From Oceanobacillus limi (GTDB lineage: Bacteria; Bacillota; Bacilli; Bacillales; Amphibacillaceae): a stretch of DNA of 64,000 nt. The position numbers and the translations under genes are program-made. Shown piece after piece: positions 36,987-49,374 of the stretch (positions within the stretch are counted from its first letter, which is position 1; the number at the start of each line of letters is the position of its first letter). The stretch spans positions 41,126-105,125 of the forward strand of contig NZ_FOHE01000013.1 in the NCBI RefSeq assembly GCF_900111445.1, in the 5' to 3' direction. Below the pieces are notes generated by a model that was not told where the DNA came from, did no database searches, and worked only from the letters and a program-made list of their open reading frames with translations.

Positions 36987-37292
36987 TTGATGTATTATGC
37001 GTTATGACTTGTAATTTTAGATTCATGCTATTACACCGCTTCGGAAACACATTTCGTTTTTCCGCGTGCGGTTGGTGAGCCTCCTCGTGTAAAACATGTG
37101 CGTCTGCGTCTACTAGTAACTCTTCGAAGCGAATTCCTCGGCGCAAAGGAACAAAGAAGCATAATCAAGTAGTACCCTGGCTGTGGCCGTGCCCGCGGAA
37201 AGCGAAGCATTCTGCCGTAGCGGTATTCTAAAACTACATCCATTAGTAATGGAAAATCGAAACAAAATGTTACGACGCCTTATATACGTTAA
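36987..37292. repeat. Dispersed repeat element copy 3 with imperfect terminal inverted repeats
   Basis: Left end TTGATGTATTATGCG (from 36987) and the reverse complement of the right end (37269-37292) share GTAT.TA..GCGT..T.AC, and resemble the ends of the elements at 543-983 and 45496-46083. The interior is more GC-rich than the surroundings. It holds CCGCTTCGGAAACACATT and GTGAGCCTCCTCGTG (a GC-rich motif I recall from other Bacillaceae intergenic regions) and CCCGCGGAAAGCGAA, also present in decayed form in the other two elements. It lacks the 193-bp unit. No gene is supported; 37293-37469 is AT-rich promoter region for the next gene. Confidence 0.55.
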
Positions 37293-37469
37293 GTAACAAA
37301 CTACTAAAATGACAATTGGATTACAAATCTAAATATTTTTCAAGAAAATCTATTATTTTAGTAATAAAATCTAGTAGTTCTGTCAATCCTTGTACTAGAC
37401 TTTTAAAAAGTCTTTAACAGCATTGCATTTTAGAGGATGTAATGCTGGAAAACAAAGGAGGAACTACTT

Positions 37470-38183
37470 ATGAAGAAATTAGTAGCAGGAATTGCTCTAA
37501 TTAGCCTGATTGCAGGTGTTTCTGTAAATAATGTTTCCGCAGAAGAATATGAAGTAGAAAAAGGAGATAGCCTCTGGAAGATTGCTCAAGAATTTGATAC
37601 GACAATTAACGAAATTATAGAGATAAACGATTTAGAAGAAACCGTAATTTTTCCAGAGCAAAAATTACAAATCTATGAGGAATATGAAGTCCGGAAGGGA
37701 GATACATTATACGGGATTGGTAAAAAGTATGATGTATCGGTAGACGAGCTGATGGAATGGAATGAATTATCATCGGATCTAATTGTAATTGGACAAGTAT
37801 TATCCATCGTAACAACTTCAGATGAAGCTGAAATTAGAGCAGCATCAACTGTATCTGAAGATGGCGTTGCTTCAAACGTTGAACCAGAAGGAAAAACAAT
37901 TTCGGTATCAGCTACAGCATATACAGCAGAGTGTGATGGGTGTAGTGGAATAACGTATACAGGGATTAATTTAAATGAGAATCGAAATGCTAAGGTGATT
38001 GCGGTAGACCCAAGTGTCATTCCATTGGGAACTGAAGTATATGTAGAAGGGTATGGATATGCAATAGCAGGAGATATTGGAAGTGCGATAAAAGGGAACA
38101 GGATTGATATTCATTTACCAACGAAAAAAGAAGCCCTAGAATGGGGAGTAAGAACAGTAAATGTAACCATTATGAATGAGTAG
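37470..38183 (+). CDS. Secreted cell-wall protein with two LysM domains and a 3D domain (YocH-like)
   Basis: 237 residues. Signal peptide residues 1-24 (cleavage after VSA). LysM 1 begins YEVEKGDSLWKIAQEF (about 28-70), LysM 2 begins YEVRKGDTLYGIGKKY (about 72-115); both bind peptidoglycan. The C-terminal 3D domain carries the three Asp in VIAVDPSVIPLGT, AGDIGSAIKG and NRIDIH, the catalytic site of MltA-like/RpfB/YocH enzymes. YocH-type proteins are muropeptidases in wall turnover, in B. subtilis under WalR. A TGTCAA/TGTACT pair at 37381 has the wrong spacing for a WalR box. AAAGGAGG before the ATG. Confidence 0.88.
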   Translation: MKKLVAGIALISLIAGVSVNNVSAEEYEVEKGDSLWKIAQEFDTTINEIIEINDLEETVIFPEQKLQIYEEYEVRKGDTLYGIGKKYDVSVDELMEWNELSSDLIVIGQVLSIVTTSDEAEIRAASTVSEDGVASNVEPEGKTISVSATAYTAECDGCSGITYTGINLNENRNAKVIAVDPSVIPLGTEVYVEGYGYAIAGDIGSAIKGNRIDIHLPTKKEALEWGVRTVNVTIMNE

Positions 38184-38217
38184 ATGAACTATTATTACTG
38201 ATTACGAATCATAATGT

Positions 38218-38255
38218 AAAAGGAAAGCATCAAATAAAATGCTTTCCTTTTTTTT
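38218..38255 (+). terminator. Terminator of the YocH-like gene
   Basis: 13-bp perfect stem AAAAGGAAAGCAT / ATGCTTTCCTTTT (38218-38230, 38239-38251), then more T. Confidence 0.9.
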
Positions 38256-38284
38256 GTGAAGAAAAATAGTTTTCATATTAATAA

Positions 38285-38410
38285 CTAGAATTGTCTATTC
38301 ATAGATTGACCAGGGTCAACGATTTCATTCTCATCATTATTTTGTGTCATACCGACAATACTAAAACCGATAATCAGCATCAAAAATAACGCGATTAATA
38401 CCTTTTTCAT
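38285..38410 (-). CDS. 41-residue membrane-anchored small protein
   Basis: Read on the minus strand: MKKVLIALFLMLIIGFSIVG, a basic start and a single hydrophobic helix, then a short acidic tail TQNNDENEIVDPGQSMNRQF. A strong GGAGG lies 8 bases before the ATG, the reading frame is exactly closed by TAG, and it is too short for most gene finders. It could be a membrane peptide or a weakly cleaved secreted peptide. No family recognised. It converges with the YocH-like gene. Confidence 0.6.
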   Translation of the reverse strand: MKKVLIALFLMLIIGFSIVGMTQNNDENEIVDPGQSMNRQF

Positions 38411-38678
38411 TCCTAATGCCTCCAAGAAATTAATTCACATAGAATAGTATAATAAAAAATTCTCTATATGGCTATCCTTTTATGAATGGTTTTAGAGGTA
38501 AATCTTACAAATAAATTGAGACAATTTAAGTATGTTTCATGATTTATTTAAGATACTAATACTAGGTAATCATTTCTTCAATGTATACCCATAGTAAACA
38601 TTTATTTAGTTTTATGATAAACTATGTATAAAATAAGGTTTAACCCTGTTTAGTGTTTGTCTCAAATAGACAAATAAT

Positions 38679-38693
38679 TATAAAACGCTTACA
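38679..38693 (+). promoter_or_regulatory. cre-like (CcpA) site upstream of kbl
   Basis: TATAAAACGCTTACA, two mismatches to WTGNAANCGNWNNCA, 20 bases before the kbl start. Position between promoter and start would give catabolite repression. Also in the 38411-38678 gap: an inverted repeat TAGTTT/AAACTA at 38607-38624 next to TATAAA (38627). Confidence 0.45.
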
Positions 38694-38712
38694 TAAATAA
38701 GGAGGATGTACT

Positions 38713-39903
38713 ATGTCCAGTAAAGTGTTGGATCAATTTTTAAATGAAAATATTGCAGACCTAAAGGACCGAGGGCTATATAATGAAATCGATCCTGTAC
38801 AAGGAGCAAATGGACCTAAAATCAATATTGAAGGAAAGGAATTAATTAATCTTTCTTCCAATAATTATCTTGGTCTTGCTACAGATGAGAGATTAAAGGA
38901 AGTAGCCAAGAACGCCGTTGATTCTCATGGGGTAGGTTCAGGTGCCGTTCGTACCATTAATGGTACCTTAGACCTGCATATTGAACTAGAAAAAAGGTTA
39001 GCTGAATTTAAAGGAACGGAAGCAGTTATTTCGTTCCAATCTGGATTTAACTGTAACATGGCTGCAATTTCAGCTGTTATGGACAAAAATGATGCAATTC
39101 TCTCAGATCAATTGAATCACGCTTCCATTATTGATGGCTGCCGTTTATCAAAAGCGAAAATCATTCCGTTTAATCATTCGGACATGGATGATCTGCGTCA
39201 AAAGGCGAAAGAAGCAGTTGAATCTGGCCAATACAATAAAATTATGGTCATTACCGACGGTGTCTTTTCAATGGATGGAGACGTAGCGAATTTACCTGAA
39301 ATCGTTAAAATTGCCGAAGAATTTGACTTAATAACCTATGTTGATGATGCACATGGTTCTGGTGTTTTAGGAAAAGGTGCAGGAACTGTTAAGCATTTTG
39401 GGTTACAGGACAAAATTGACTTTCAAATGGGTACTTTATCCAAAGCGATTGGTGTAATTGGTGGGTATGTAGCTGGTAAAGCTAATTTAATCGATTGGTT
39501 AAAGGTTCGTTCCCGTCCATTTCTTTTCTCTACGGCAGTTTCTCCTGCAGATGCAGCTGCTAGTAAAAAGGCTGTTGAGTTGTTAATGGAAAGTACAGAG
39601 TTGCATGACAGACTATGGGAAAACGGCAATTATTTAAAAGAAGGTCTAAAGAAATTAGGTTTTGATATTGGTGACAGTGAAACACCAATAACACCATGTG
39701 TTATCGGTGATGAAAAAGATGCTCAAAAGTTCAGTAAACGTTTATACGAAGAAGGTGTTTACGCAAAATCCATTGTATTTCCAACTGTACCAAGGGGAAC
39801 AGGAAGAGTACGGAACATGCCGACAGCAGCACATACAAAAGAGATGTTAGATGATGCGATAGCTATTTATGAAAAAGTCGGTAAGGAAATGGGATTAATC
39901 TAA
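38713..39903 (+). CDS. kbl: Glycine C-acetyltransferase (2-amino-3-ketobutyrate CoA ligase)
   Basis: 396 residues, alpha-oxoamine synthase family, fold type I PLP enzyme. Lys244 in [13 protein letters not shown] binds [15 protein letters not shown] and [12 protein letters not shown] are the other cofactor blocks. Converts 2-amino-3-oxobutyrate and CoA to glycine and acetyl-CoA, the second step of threonine breakdown. The neighbour tdh supplies the substrate, which separates this from KAS-type biotin or sphingolipid synthases. AAGGAGG upstream of the ATG. Confidence 0.92.
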   Translation: MSSKVLDQFLNENIADLKDRGLYNEIDPVQGANGPKINIEGKELINLSSNNYLGLATDERLKEVAKNAVDSHGVGSGAVRTINGTLDLHIELEKRLAEFKGTEAVISFQSGFNCNMAAISAVMDKNDAILSDQLNHASIIDGCRLSKAKIIPFNHSDMDDLRQKAKEAVESGQYNKIMVITDGVFSMDGDVANLPEIVKIAEEFDLITYVDDAHGSGVLGKGAGTVKHFGLQDKIDFQMGTLSKAIGVIGGYVAGKANLIDWLKVRSRPFLFSTAVSPADAAASKKAVELLMESTELHDRLWENGNYLKEGLKKLGFDIGDSETPITPCVIGDEKDAQKFSKRLYEEGVYAKSIVFPTVPRGTGRVRNMPTAAHTKEMLDDAIAIYEKVGKEMGLI

Positions 39904-39942
39904 GCTGGAAGGAACACAGACAAAGGTTAGAGAGGGAAAACA

Positions 39943-40890
39943 ATGAAAAAAATTCTTGTTACGGGAGCTTTAGGACAGATCGGTTCAGAGCTTGTTTCAA
40001 AGCTTCGTGAGCTTTATGGCTCATCAAATGTTATTGGATCAGATATACGTAAAGAAGGCGATGTCGTTGAGCAAGGTCCTTTTGAAATTATCGACGTTAC
40101 TGATGAAAAACGCTTATATGAAGTAGCAAAGGAGTATAAAGTTGATACCGTAATGCACCTTGCTGCATTATTATCTGCTACTGCGGAAAAAAATCCAAAG
40201 CTTGCTTGGGATATTAATATGGGTGGTCTTGTGAATGCGCTAGAAGTAGCAAGAGAACTTGACTTACAATTTTTTACGCCAAGTTCAATTGGAGCATTTG
40301 GACCAACGACTCCTAAAGATGGGACACCACAGGATACACTTCAGCGTCCAACTACGATGTATGGTGTAAATAAGGTCTCTGGTGAGTTATTGTGTGACTA
40401 TTACTGTCAGCGATTTGGGGTTGATACAAGAGGTGTTCGGTATCCAGGACTAATATCTTATGTAGCTCCTCCTGGTGGTGGGACAACTGACTATGCTGTT
40501 GAAATTTACTACGAAGCCATAAAAAATAAAGCATACACATCTTATATTGGTGAAGGTACGTATATGGACATGATGTATATGCCAGATGCGTTAAATGCGA
40601 TTGTTCAATTGATGGAGGCAGATCCAAGTAAGCTAGAGCATCGCAATGCATTTAACATTTCAGCAATATCTGCTGCCCCAGAGGATTTTGCAAAGGCAAT
40701 TCGAAAGCACATTCCTGAATTTGAATTATCCTATGATGTAGATCCTGTAAGGCAAAAAATTGCAGATAGCTGGCCAAACAGCATAGATTCTTCTGCTGCT
40801 GCAAAAGAATGGGGCTTTAAAGCAGAATATGATCTCGATAAAATGACTAAAGAAATGTTAGAGAAAATCAGTGAAAAATCGAATAGATAA
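39943..40890 (+). CDS. tdh: L-threonine 3-dehydrogenase, short-chain (SDR) type
   Basis: 315 residues. Rossmann motif [10 protein letters not shown] (residues 7-16) and catalytic Tyr140-x3-Lys144 (YGVNK), with [10 protein letters not shown] typical of NAD-dependent epimerase-like threonine dehydrogenases. Oxidises threonine to 2-amino-3-oxobutyrate. This is the SDR form, unlike the zinc-dependent medium-chain enzyme of B. subtilis and E. coli. Lies 39 bases after kbl, so one operon; AGAGAGGG precedes the ATG. Confidence 0.9.
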   Translation: MKKILVTGALGQIGSELVSKLRELYGSSNVIGSDIRKEGDVVEQGPFEIIDVTDEKRLYEVAKEYKVDTVMHLAALLSATAEKNPKLAWDINMGGLVNALEVARELDLQFFTPSSIGAFGPTTPKDGTPQDTLQRPTTMYGVNKVSGELLCDYYCQRFGVDTRGVRYPGLISYVAPPGGGTTDYAVEIYYEAIKNKAYTSYIGEGTYMDMMYMPDALNAIVQLMEADPSKLEHRNAFNISAISAAPEDFAKAIRKHIPEFELSYDVDPVRQKIADSWPNSIDSSAAAKEWGFKAEYDLDKMTKEMLEKISEKSNR

Positions 40891-40894
40891 TAAG

Positions 40895-40930
40895 AGAGGC
40901 GTCCCTATCTATGATGAAGGGGCGTTTTTT
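40895..40930 (+). terminator. Terminator of kbl-tdh
   Basis: GCGTCCCT pairs (two wobbles) with AGGGGCGT, followed by TTTTTTC. Confidence 0.75.
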
Positions 40931-41014
40931 CGTCTGATATATGCATAATTTAATCAACCAATACCCCGAATTCCGCACCCAACCGCACCAAGTTCTATCC
41001 TTTCTTCCCGCCAA

Positions 41015-41044
41015 ATAAAAAACGCTCCCTACATAGGGAGCGTT
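41015..41044 (-). terminator. Terminator of the ABC-F gene
   Basis: 9-bp perfect stem AACGCTCCC / GGGAGCGTT (41021-41029, 41036-41044); on the minus strand it is followed by TTTTTTATTT. Confidence 0.9.
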
Positions 41045-41048
41045 CACC

Positions 41049-42701
<1,653 letters not shown>

Positions 42702-42903
42702 TCAACGTTAGCTTACGTGATTTCAAGGATTTCGTCAATGTTTTAGCGATTTCTAACCGATTTGTATGGGGGATTTTGTAACAAATTAAATTATTTCTTT
42801 AAAATCCTAAAAATTAACTTGTTTAATTATCATTTTTTCGGTAAAGTTTTGAGTATGATAATTTATAATTTTTTGTTATTGGGGTGAGTGAGGGGGAGTT
42901 TTA

Positions 42904-43530
42904 ATGAGAGAAAAGTCAATCTATCTTCTCTTTTCAGATACAGGGACTTATTTATCAAGAGCGATTAATTATTGTACCAAGCAGTCTCTAAATCATGTAT
43001 CCATAGGATTTGATTCAGAGTTAAAGGAAGTATACAGCTTTGGTCGAATTAATCCTAGGAATCCATTTAGCGGTGGATTCGTTAAGGAAGATATTAGAGG
43101 GGACTTTTTGGAAAGGGCGAACTGCAAGATCTACACCATGCAAATTACAGAATCTGATTATAACAAGATTTTGACGAATATTAAAGAGATAGAAGCGGAA
43201 GCAAGCAATTATAAATATAATTTTATCGGATTAATCGGTGTACTACTACAGATTGAAATAAATCGAAAGAACGCATTGTTTTGTTCGCAATTTGTTGCAA
43301 CAGTTCTTAAAGACTGTAAAGAGCTTTGTCTAGAAAAGCCACATTGCTTTGTTACCCCAGCTGATATTCGGGAGCAGTTGGGACTACAATTAATCTATCA
43401 AGGGAAACTTGGTGATTACCCAGATCAATTAATTGCCGAATCTGACATTAAGTCTGATGAGACATTAGTTCCGAAGCAATCATTTTTATTACTTGTATCT
43501 AAAAAGGTTAAACAATATGTTTTTCGATAA
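42904..43530 (+). CDS. Permuted papain-like (YiiX/YaeF, NlpC/P60-like) hydrolase family protein
   Basis: 208 residues, no signal peptide. His31 in LNHVSIGFD near the start and Cys127 in NALFCSQFVATVL later give the His-before-Cys order of circularly permuted NlpC/P60 proteins (YiiX/YaeF/LRAT-like). Such proteins act as amidases or acyltransferases on lipids or peptides; the substrate is unknown. GAGGGGGAG upstream of the ATG. Monocistronic with a terminator behind. Confidence 0.7.
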   Translation: MREKSIYLLFSDTGTYLSRAINYCTKQSLNHVSIGFDSELKEVYSFGRINPRNPFSGGFVKEDIRGDFLERANCKIYTMQITESDYNKILTNIKEIEAEASNYKYNFIGLIGVLLQIEINRKNALFCSQFVATVLKDCKELCLEKPHCFVTPADIREQLGLQLIYQGKLGDYPDQLIAESDIKSDETLVPKQSFLLLVSKKVKQYVFR

Positions 43531-43539
43531 ACGCACATA

Positions 43540-43580
43540 AAGAAGAGCCGTATCATCATATAGATGCGGCTCTTCTTCTT
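43540..43580. terminator. Bidirectional terminator between convergent genes
   Basis: 15-bp stem (43540-43554 with 43563-43577), one wobble, core AGAAGAGCCG / CGGCTCTTCT, T-rich on the plus side. It can also serve ypmS on the minus strand. Confidence 0.85.
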
Positions 43581-43604
43581 AGGCATGTAAATACATTGTC
43601 GAAG

Positions 43605-44252
43605 TTATTCTAATTCAGGTGGTAAGTCAATTCCTAATGTTTCATATGGTACCTTCAATTTAAATGCGAGATTGTTTGCTCCTAAATCAATATGTTCCAC
43701 ACTAACATGAAAATTACTTCGAATATCCATTTCTGTTACGGCAACATATATTTCTTCATCTTTTGGGTTGATCACTACCCATTCTGGTGTTGGCAAATAT
43801 TTTTTCATGTATTCCATTATTTTTTGGTTGGGTAGCTGTAATAATCCAATCGAAATGGATCGTTGTTTTAAAACGACATCACCATTATCTTGTACAATTG
43901 GTTCTAAATGTACAGATAGTGGCACAGTTGTTGAAAATGCTGGTAATTCTCCAAGAAGATGTACATCATCTTCTAATACAATACTATATTGATGATTTGT
44001 GTTTTTTAACATTTCATCCAAGTAGGCATTAACCAGCTCATTTAAATTCTTCTTCGTTGTTCGTATAATAAATTCGGAGCTTTTTTGACTATTTTCTTCT
44101 TTCGGTTCAGCTAATTCCTTAACTTCCTTTACTGGCCAAAAAATAAGGGTAATCAACACGCCAAAGATTAACAGATTACATGTGAGCAAAATAAAAAATA
44201 ATTGACGCCAATTTCTGTTTTTTGGCTGTTTGTTTTCGGCCATGTCGCTCAC
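43605..44252 (-). CDS. ypmS: YpmS family (DUF2140) membrane protein
   Basis: 215 residues: short polar start, one membrane helix (about residues 17-40), then an extracytoplasmic beta-rich domain with NELVNAYLDEMLKN and PEWVVINPKDEEIYV, the DUF2140/YpmS pattern. Function unknown; always found with YpmR in Bacillus. GTG start overlaps the ypmR stop (GTGA), with GGAGGAAAG upstream, indicating coupling. An internal ATG follows three codons later. Confidence 0.85.
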   Translation of the reverse strand: MSDMAENKQPKNRNWRQLFFILLTCNLLIFGVLITLIFWPVKEVKELAEPKEENSQKSSEFIIRTTKKNLNELVNAYLDEMLKNTNHQYSIVLEDDVHLLGELPAFSTTVPLSVHLEPIVQDNGDVVLKQRSISIGLLQLPNQKIMEYMKKYLPTPEWVVINPKDEEIYVAVTEMDIRSNFHVSVEHIDLGANNLAFKLKVPYETLGIDLPPELE

Positions 44253-45151
44253 CTTTCCTCCGTTAAGTACTCTAAAACGCGATCAGCTATCATTTTATAC
44301 CCATCTTCATTAGGATGAAAATGATCATCAGCAAAAACATTTAATTCTGTTTCCGTAAAGAGGTCTTTCGTGGGGATAAATGTACCACTCACCTCGTTTT
44401 CAATCAATTCTTTTCCTACGTTATTCCAATCATCAACAATTCTATCTAATTCCTGAATTTCTGGGAAGTATTGTGAGAATGGGTTATAGAATCCAATTAA
44501 ATAAATCTCTGTATGAGGATTTAATGCATGGATTCGGTTTAATATCGTTTTTAAGCGATTTTCATAATGTACGATTTCATTAGAGAATTGTTCATAATTT
44601 AAGTTCGTAAAATTTTCTTTAACTACTTGCATAATGTCGTTAGCGCCTATTGTAATTAGAACAAGATCGGATTGCTGAATGGATTCTGTTATTTCAGGCT
44701 CTTCCAGGCGAGTTAATAATTGATCCGTTCGATTTCCCCGTTTTCCAAAATTGTCAAAATGAACCCGTTCATTTGCCTGAAGAAGCTTCTCTTCAATAAT
44801 CCCTACATAACCACCTTGATTTGTGTCATCCCCGACACCTTGAGTTAGGGAGTCACCGATAGCAACAATATTTGTTTCCTCATGCTTGAAAAAATCAATC
44901 GTACTTTCCACAGCTTCAGAAATAAACTCCCCTAAATTGTTATTTGATTCCTCAGTGCTTTCTTCATTTAACTCTTCGATTTGTTCCTCAGCTTCTTCGG
45001 CAATTGTTTCTTCATCCTCGCGATTTTCGGTAGGACGATCGGGCTTGTTAATGGTTAGGGTTGACCTTGGTTTATCGTTAAGAATATATAAGAAAATTCC
45101 ACTACAAATAAGTACGAGTAGGATTGTAAAGATAATTAATTTGCGCTTCAT
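44249..45151 (-). CDS. ypmR: SGNH/GDSL hydrolase YpmR
   Basis: 300 residues from ATG at 45151 (MKRKLIIFTILLVL); the frame extends 17 codons upstream without a clear ribosome site. One N-terminal membrane helix, an acidic Glu-rich linker (about 45-85), then an SGNH esterase/lipase domain: block I IGDSLTQG with Ser101, the block with GKRGNRTDQ, block III TIGANDI, and the catalytic Asp-x-x-His in DDHFHPNEDGY. Extracytoplasmic hydrolase of unknown substrate. Forms an operon with ypmS. Confidence 0.85.
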   Translation of the reverse strand: MKRKLIIFTILLVLICSGIFLYILNDKPRSTLTINKPDRPTENREDEETIAEEAEEQIEELNEESTEESNNNLGEFISEAVESTIDFFKHEETNIVAIGDSLTQGVGDDTNQGGYVGIIEEKLLQANERVHFDNFGKRGNRTDQLLTRLEEPEITESIQQSDLVLITIGANDIMQVVKENFTNLNYEQFSNEIVHYENRLKTILNRIHALNPHTEIYLIGFYNPFSQYFPEIQELDRIVDDWNNVGKELIENEVSGTFIPTKDLFTETELNVFADDHFHPNEDGYKMIADRVLEYLTEER

Positions 45152-45445
45152 GTATACCCGCCTATCCTTCAAAGATTCTTCATTAGCAGATTGGAAAACC
45201 AAACCTGCATAAGTGCAGCTAAGGCATTCGCCCTAAAAGTTTAGGCAGAAGCCAAGTTTTCTAACATTATATGAATGAAAGCGAATCATATCTACTCTTT
45301 TTATTATATACCCATTTTTTAGAGGTTTTAAAAGAGAAATAATAGCTTAGAAAACACCTAGCTTACCCTTTATTTTATAGGAAAAAACATCAGATTCCAA
45401 ATACCAATAATAGGATCAAACACAAGGTTTTTGACAACGCAAAAA

Positions 45446-45486
45446 CCGAACGAATGATTCATTTCTTAAATGTAGAATTCGTTCGG
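45446..45486. other. Imperfect hairpin in the ypmR upstream gap
   Basis: 10-bp outer stem CCGAACGAAT / ATTCGTTCGG (45446-45455, 45477-45486) with a partial inner stem TCATTT/AAATG. No T-run, role unknown. The rest of 45152-45495 has no gene; it contains a hairpin-prone stretch around 45210-45260. Confidence 0.35.
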
Positions 45487-45495
45487 ATGTTACTG

Positions 45496-46083
45496 TTGAT
45501 GTACATAATGTATATTATGTGACGTAAGAGCAACTTGATTTCCGCTGCAGCCATTCGCTTTCCACGGGTACTGCCTCGGCCAGGGTAAATAAAGGAATGA
45601 GGATCCCAAACCATGCTCCAGAAGGATTATTTCGTCCATTTAGCGGAATGAGGATCCACTGGGTTCGTGATGAGGATTGTGGTTCCGTTAAATGGCGAAA
45701 ATACCGCCCAAACAAGGAGTATGAGGATCCTCATTCCTCTATTAGCCATAAATCAGCGTAAATCGTACGCGAAAAAGGTAAATAAAGGAATGAGGATCCC
45801 AAACCATGCTTCAGACGGATTATTTGTTCCATTTAGCGGAATGAGGATCCACCTTGTCATTGATGAGGATTGTGGTTCCGTTAAATGGCAAAAATACCGC
45901 CCAAACAAGGAGTATGAGGATCCTCATTCCTCTATTAGCCATAAATCAGCGCAAATTGCACCCAAAAAAGGTAAATAAAGGAATGAGGATCCAAAACCAC
46001 GCTCCAGAAGGATTATTTCGTCCATTTAGCGGAATGAGGATCCACCTTGTCATTGATGAATTTACGTCGCATCATACATCAAC
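45496..46083. repeat. Dispersed repeat element copy 2 with imperfect terminal inverted repeats
   Basis: Left end GTATATTATGTGACGTAA (45510-45527) and the reverse complement of the right end (46062-46082: TTGATGTATGATGCGACGTAA split as TTGATGTATG and ATGCGACGTAA) match each other and the ends of the elements at 543-983 and 36987-37292. After the left end comes TTTCCGCTGCAGCCATTCGC..GGTACTGCCTC, then 2.5 copies of a 193-bp unit. No transposase and no credible gene. No clean target duplication seen. The 46084-46183 remainder shows nothing. Confidence 0.65.
45584..46059. repeat. Tandem repeat, 193-bp unit, 2.5 copies
   Basis: Units start with GGTAAATAAAGGAATGAGG at 45584, 45777 and 45970, exactly 193 bp apart; the third copy stops at about 46059. 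Each unit contains several TGAGGATCC cores, including the 14-bp palindrome ATGAGGATCCTCAT. The two full units are nearly identical. As 193 is not a multiple of three, the 'GMRI' peptides encoded by successive units fall in different frames, arguing against coding. Confidence 0.9.
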
Positions 46084-46183
46084 TACGTATTAGATCCAAA
46101 GGTTAAATCAACCTTAACTACTTCACCCTATTATAGTCGAGAATTAGTTATATCCTCCTGGCTCTCGTCGTTGAGAAAAGCAA

Positions 46184-47227
46184 TTAGATAAAATCTGCTA
46201 TGTAATTTTCCCATTTTTGATATTCAGTTAAAAAACCGTCATGACCAAATATCGTTTCGACATAATGATAGGTACAGTTGGGAGCTATTTCAGCAAACTG
46301 TTGGATGTGCTTTGGTTCATATATCAAGTCATTAGCATAACCTATAGCTAACAATGGACGCCTGTATAATTGACAAGCTTTTTTCCATCCACCTCTATTT
46401 CTCCCTATATCATGATTGTTCATTGCCTGTAATAGATAAATATAACTGTTTGCATCAAAACGGTTTGCTAGCTTTTTCCCCTGATAATTTAAGTAGGATG
46501 AAACAGCATAGCAATCATTACTATGTTTGCGGTCAAATCTCTCCGTAAATAGAGCTGCACTTCGATAGGTAACCATTCCAACCATCCGAGCGATTTCTAA
46601 CCCGTGAATTTGTTGATTGGCGAAATACCTTCCATTTTGCCAATTTGGGTCGTTTCGAATGGTAGCTTCAGCAATATGATTAAAAGCAATGCCATAATCA
46701 GAAAAACGGGGAGTCGAGGCAAGGCTGATTAGTTTGTTCATAAAGGTAGGGAATAGTAACCCCCATTCTAAAACTTGCATTCCACCTAATGATCCACCAA
46801 TGATAGCGTGTAGTGATTTAATATGTAATTTTTCTAATGCGAGATATTGTGCTTGAACCATATCGCGTACAGTAATTTTAGGGAAGGTTGTGCGGTAAGA
46901 CGTACCTGTTTTCGGGTCAAGTGATGTCGGTCCAGTCGACCCATTGCATCCACCTAGAACATTAAATGTGAGGACTTGATAATGCATTGTGCTAATGGCT
47001 CGATCATGACCAATAAGTCCATCCCACCAGCCGGCAGTAATTTCGTTCCCGACGGTTATATGGTTACCAGTTAACGCGTGGCAAACAAGAATAATGGGTT
47101 TTCCGCTAACTCCAACCAACTCATAAGTTAAGGTTACATTTTCTAACGTTTCACCAGAAGATAAGGAGAGGGGACCAATAGACACTTCTCCAGTTTGATA
47201 CGGTATTTCTGATTGTAAATAAGCCAT
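46184..47227 (-). CDS. metX: Homoserine O-acetyltransferase
   Basis: 347 residues, alpha/beta hydrolase of the MetX family. Nucleophile Ser146 in GGSLGGMQ, oxyanion and substrate blocks CHALTGNHIT, GGWWDG-like AGWWDGLIG and LGGCNGSTGP, and the C-terminal His in GHDGFLTEY. Transfers acetyl from acetyl-CoA to homoserine, giving the substrate of MetY. Distal gene of the SAM-riboswitch-controlled metY-metX unit, 127 bases after metY. AGGAAGTGGG precedes the ATG. Substrate choice (acetyl or succinyl) is inferred from the MetY partner. Confidence 0.92.
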   Translation of the reverse strand: MAYLQSEIPYQTGEVSIGPLSLSSGETLENVTLTYELVGVSGKPIILVCHALTGNHITVGNEITAGWWDGLIGHDRAISTMHYQVLTFNVLGGCNGSTGPTSLDPKTGTSYRTTFPKITVRDMVQAQYLALEKLHIKSLHAIIGGSLGGMQVLEWGLLFPTFMNKLISLASTPRFSDYGIAFNHIAEATIRNDPNWQNGRYFANQQIHGLEIARMVGMVTYRSAALFTERFDRKHSNDCYAVSSYLNYQGKKLANRFDANSYIYLLQAMNNHDIGRNRGGWKKACQLYRRPLLAIGYANDLIYEPKHIQQFAEIAPNCTYHYVETIFGHDGFLTEYQKWENYIADFI

Positions 47228-47354
47228 GATCCCACTTCCTTAAATTTATAATTAGCAACAAGCCATTACTGTCGCTAAAGAAAACCTAGTCCTGCATTAT
47301 CACCTGTAGCAACTCCAGCTAAGGATTTTATTCATTATGTTTACCCCATAAAAA

Positions 47355-49293
<1,939 letters not shown>

Positions 49294-49315
49294 ATTTTAA
49301 GTTAACTTGATGAGT

Positions 49316-49345
49316 ATTATAATCGATGTCAATTTGAATTGTCAA
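49316..49345 (-). promoter_or_regulatory. Sigma-A promoter of the metY-metX riboswitch transcript
   Basis: On the minus strand TTGACA (49345-49340) and TATAAT (49321-49316), both perfect, with an 18-base spacer; start would be about 15 bases before the riboswitch. Confidence 0.75.
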
Positions 49346-49374
49346 TAAATTAATAAAAGATTATATCTTTTGAA

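Noticed and set aside
36958..37243. Minus-strand frames rich in Arg/His in the GC-rich repeat
   Set aside because: They result from the GC-rich repeat element; no ribosome site and no recognisable domain.
37381..37396. WalR box upstream of the YocH-like gene
   Set aside because: TGTCAA and TGTACT are 10 bases start to start instead of 11, and the second half does not match the TGTWAH pattern.
45515..46093. Open frames encoding GMRI-rich peptides in the 193-bp repeats; also considered as a CRISPR-like array
   Set aside because: The unit length is not a multiple of three so the repeated peptide changes frame. There are no short direct repeats with unique spacers and no cas genes, so it is not CRISPR.
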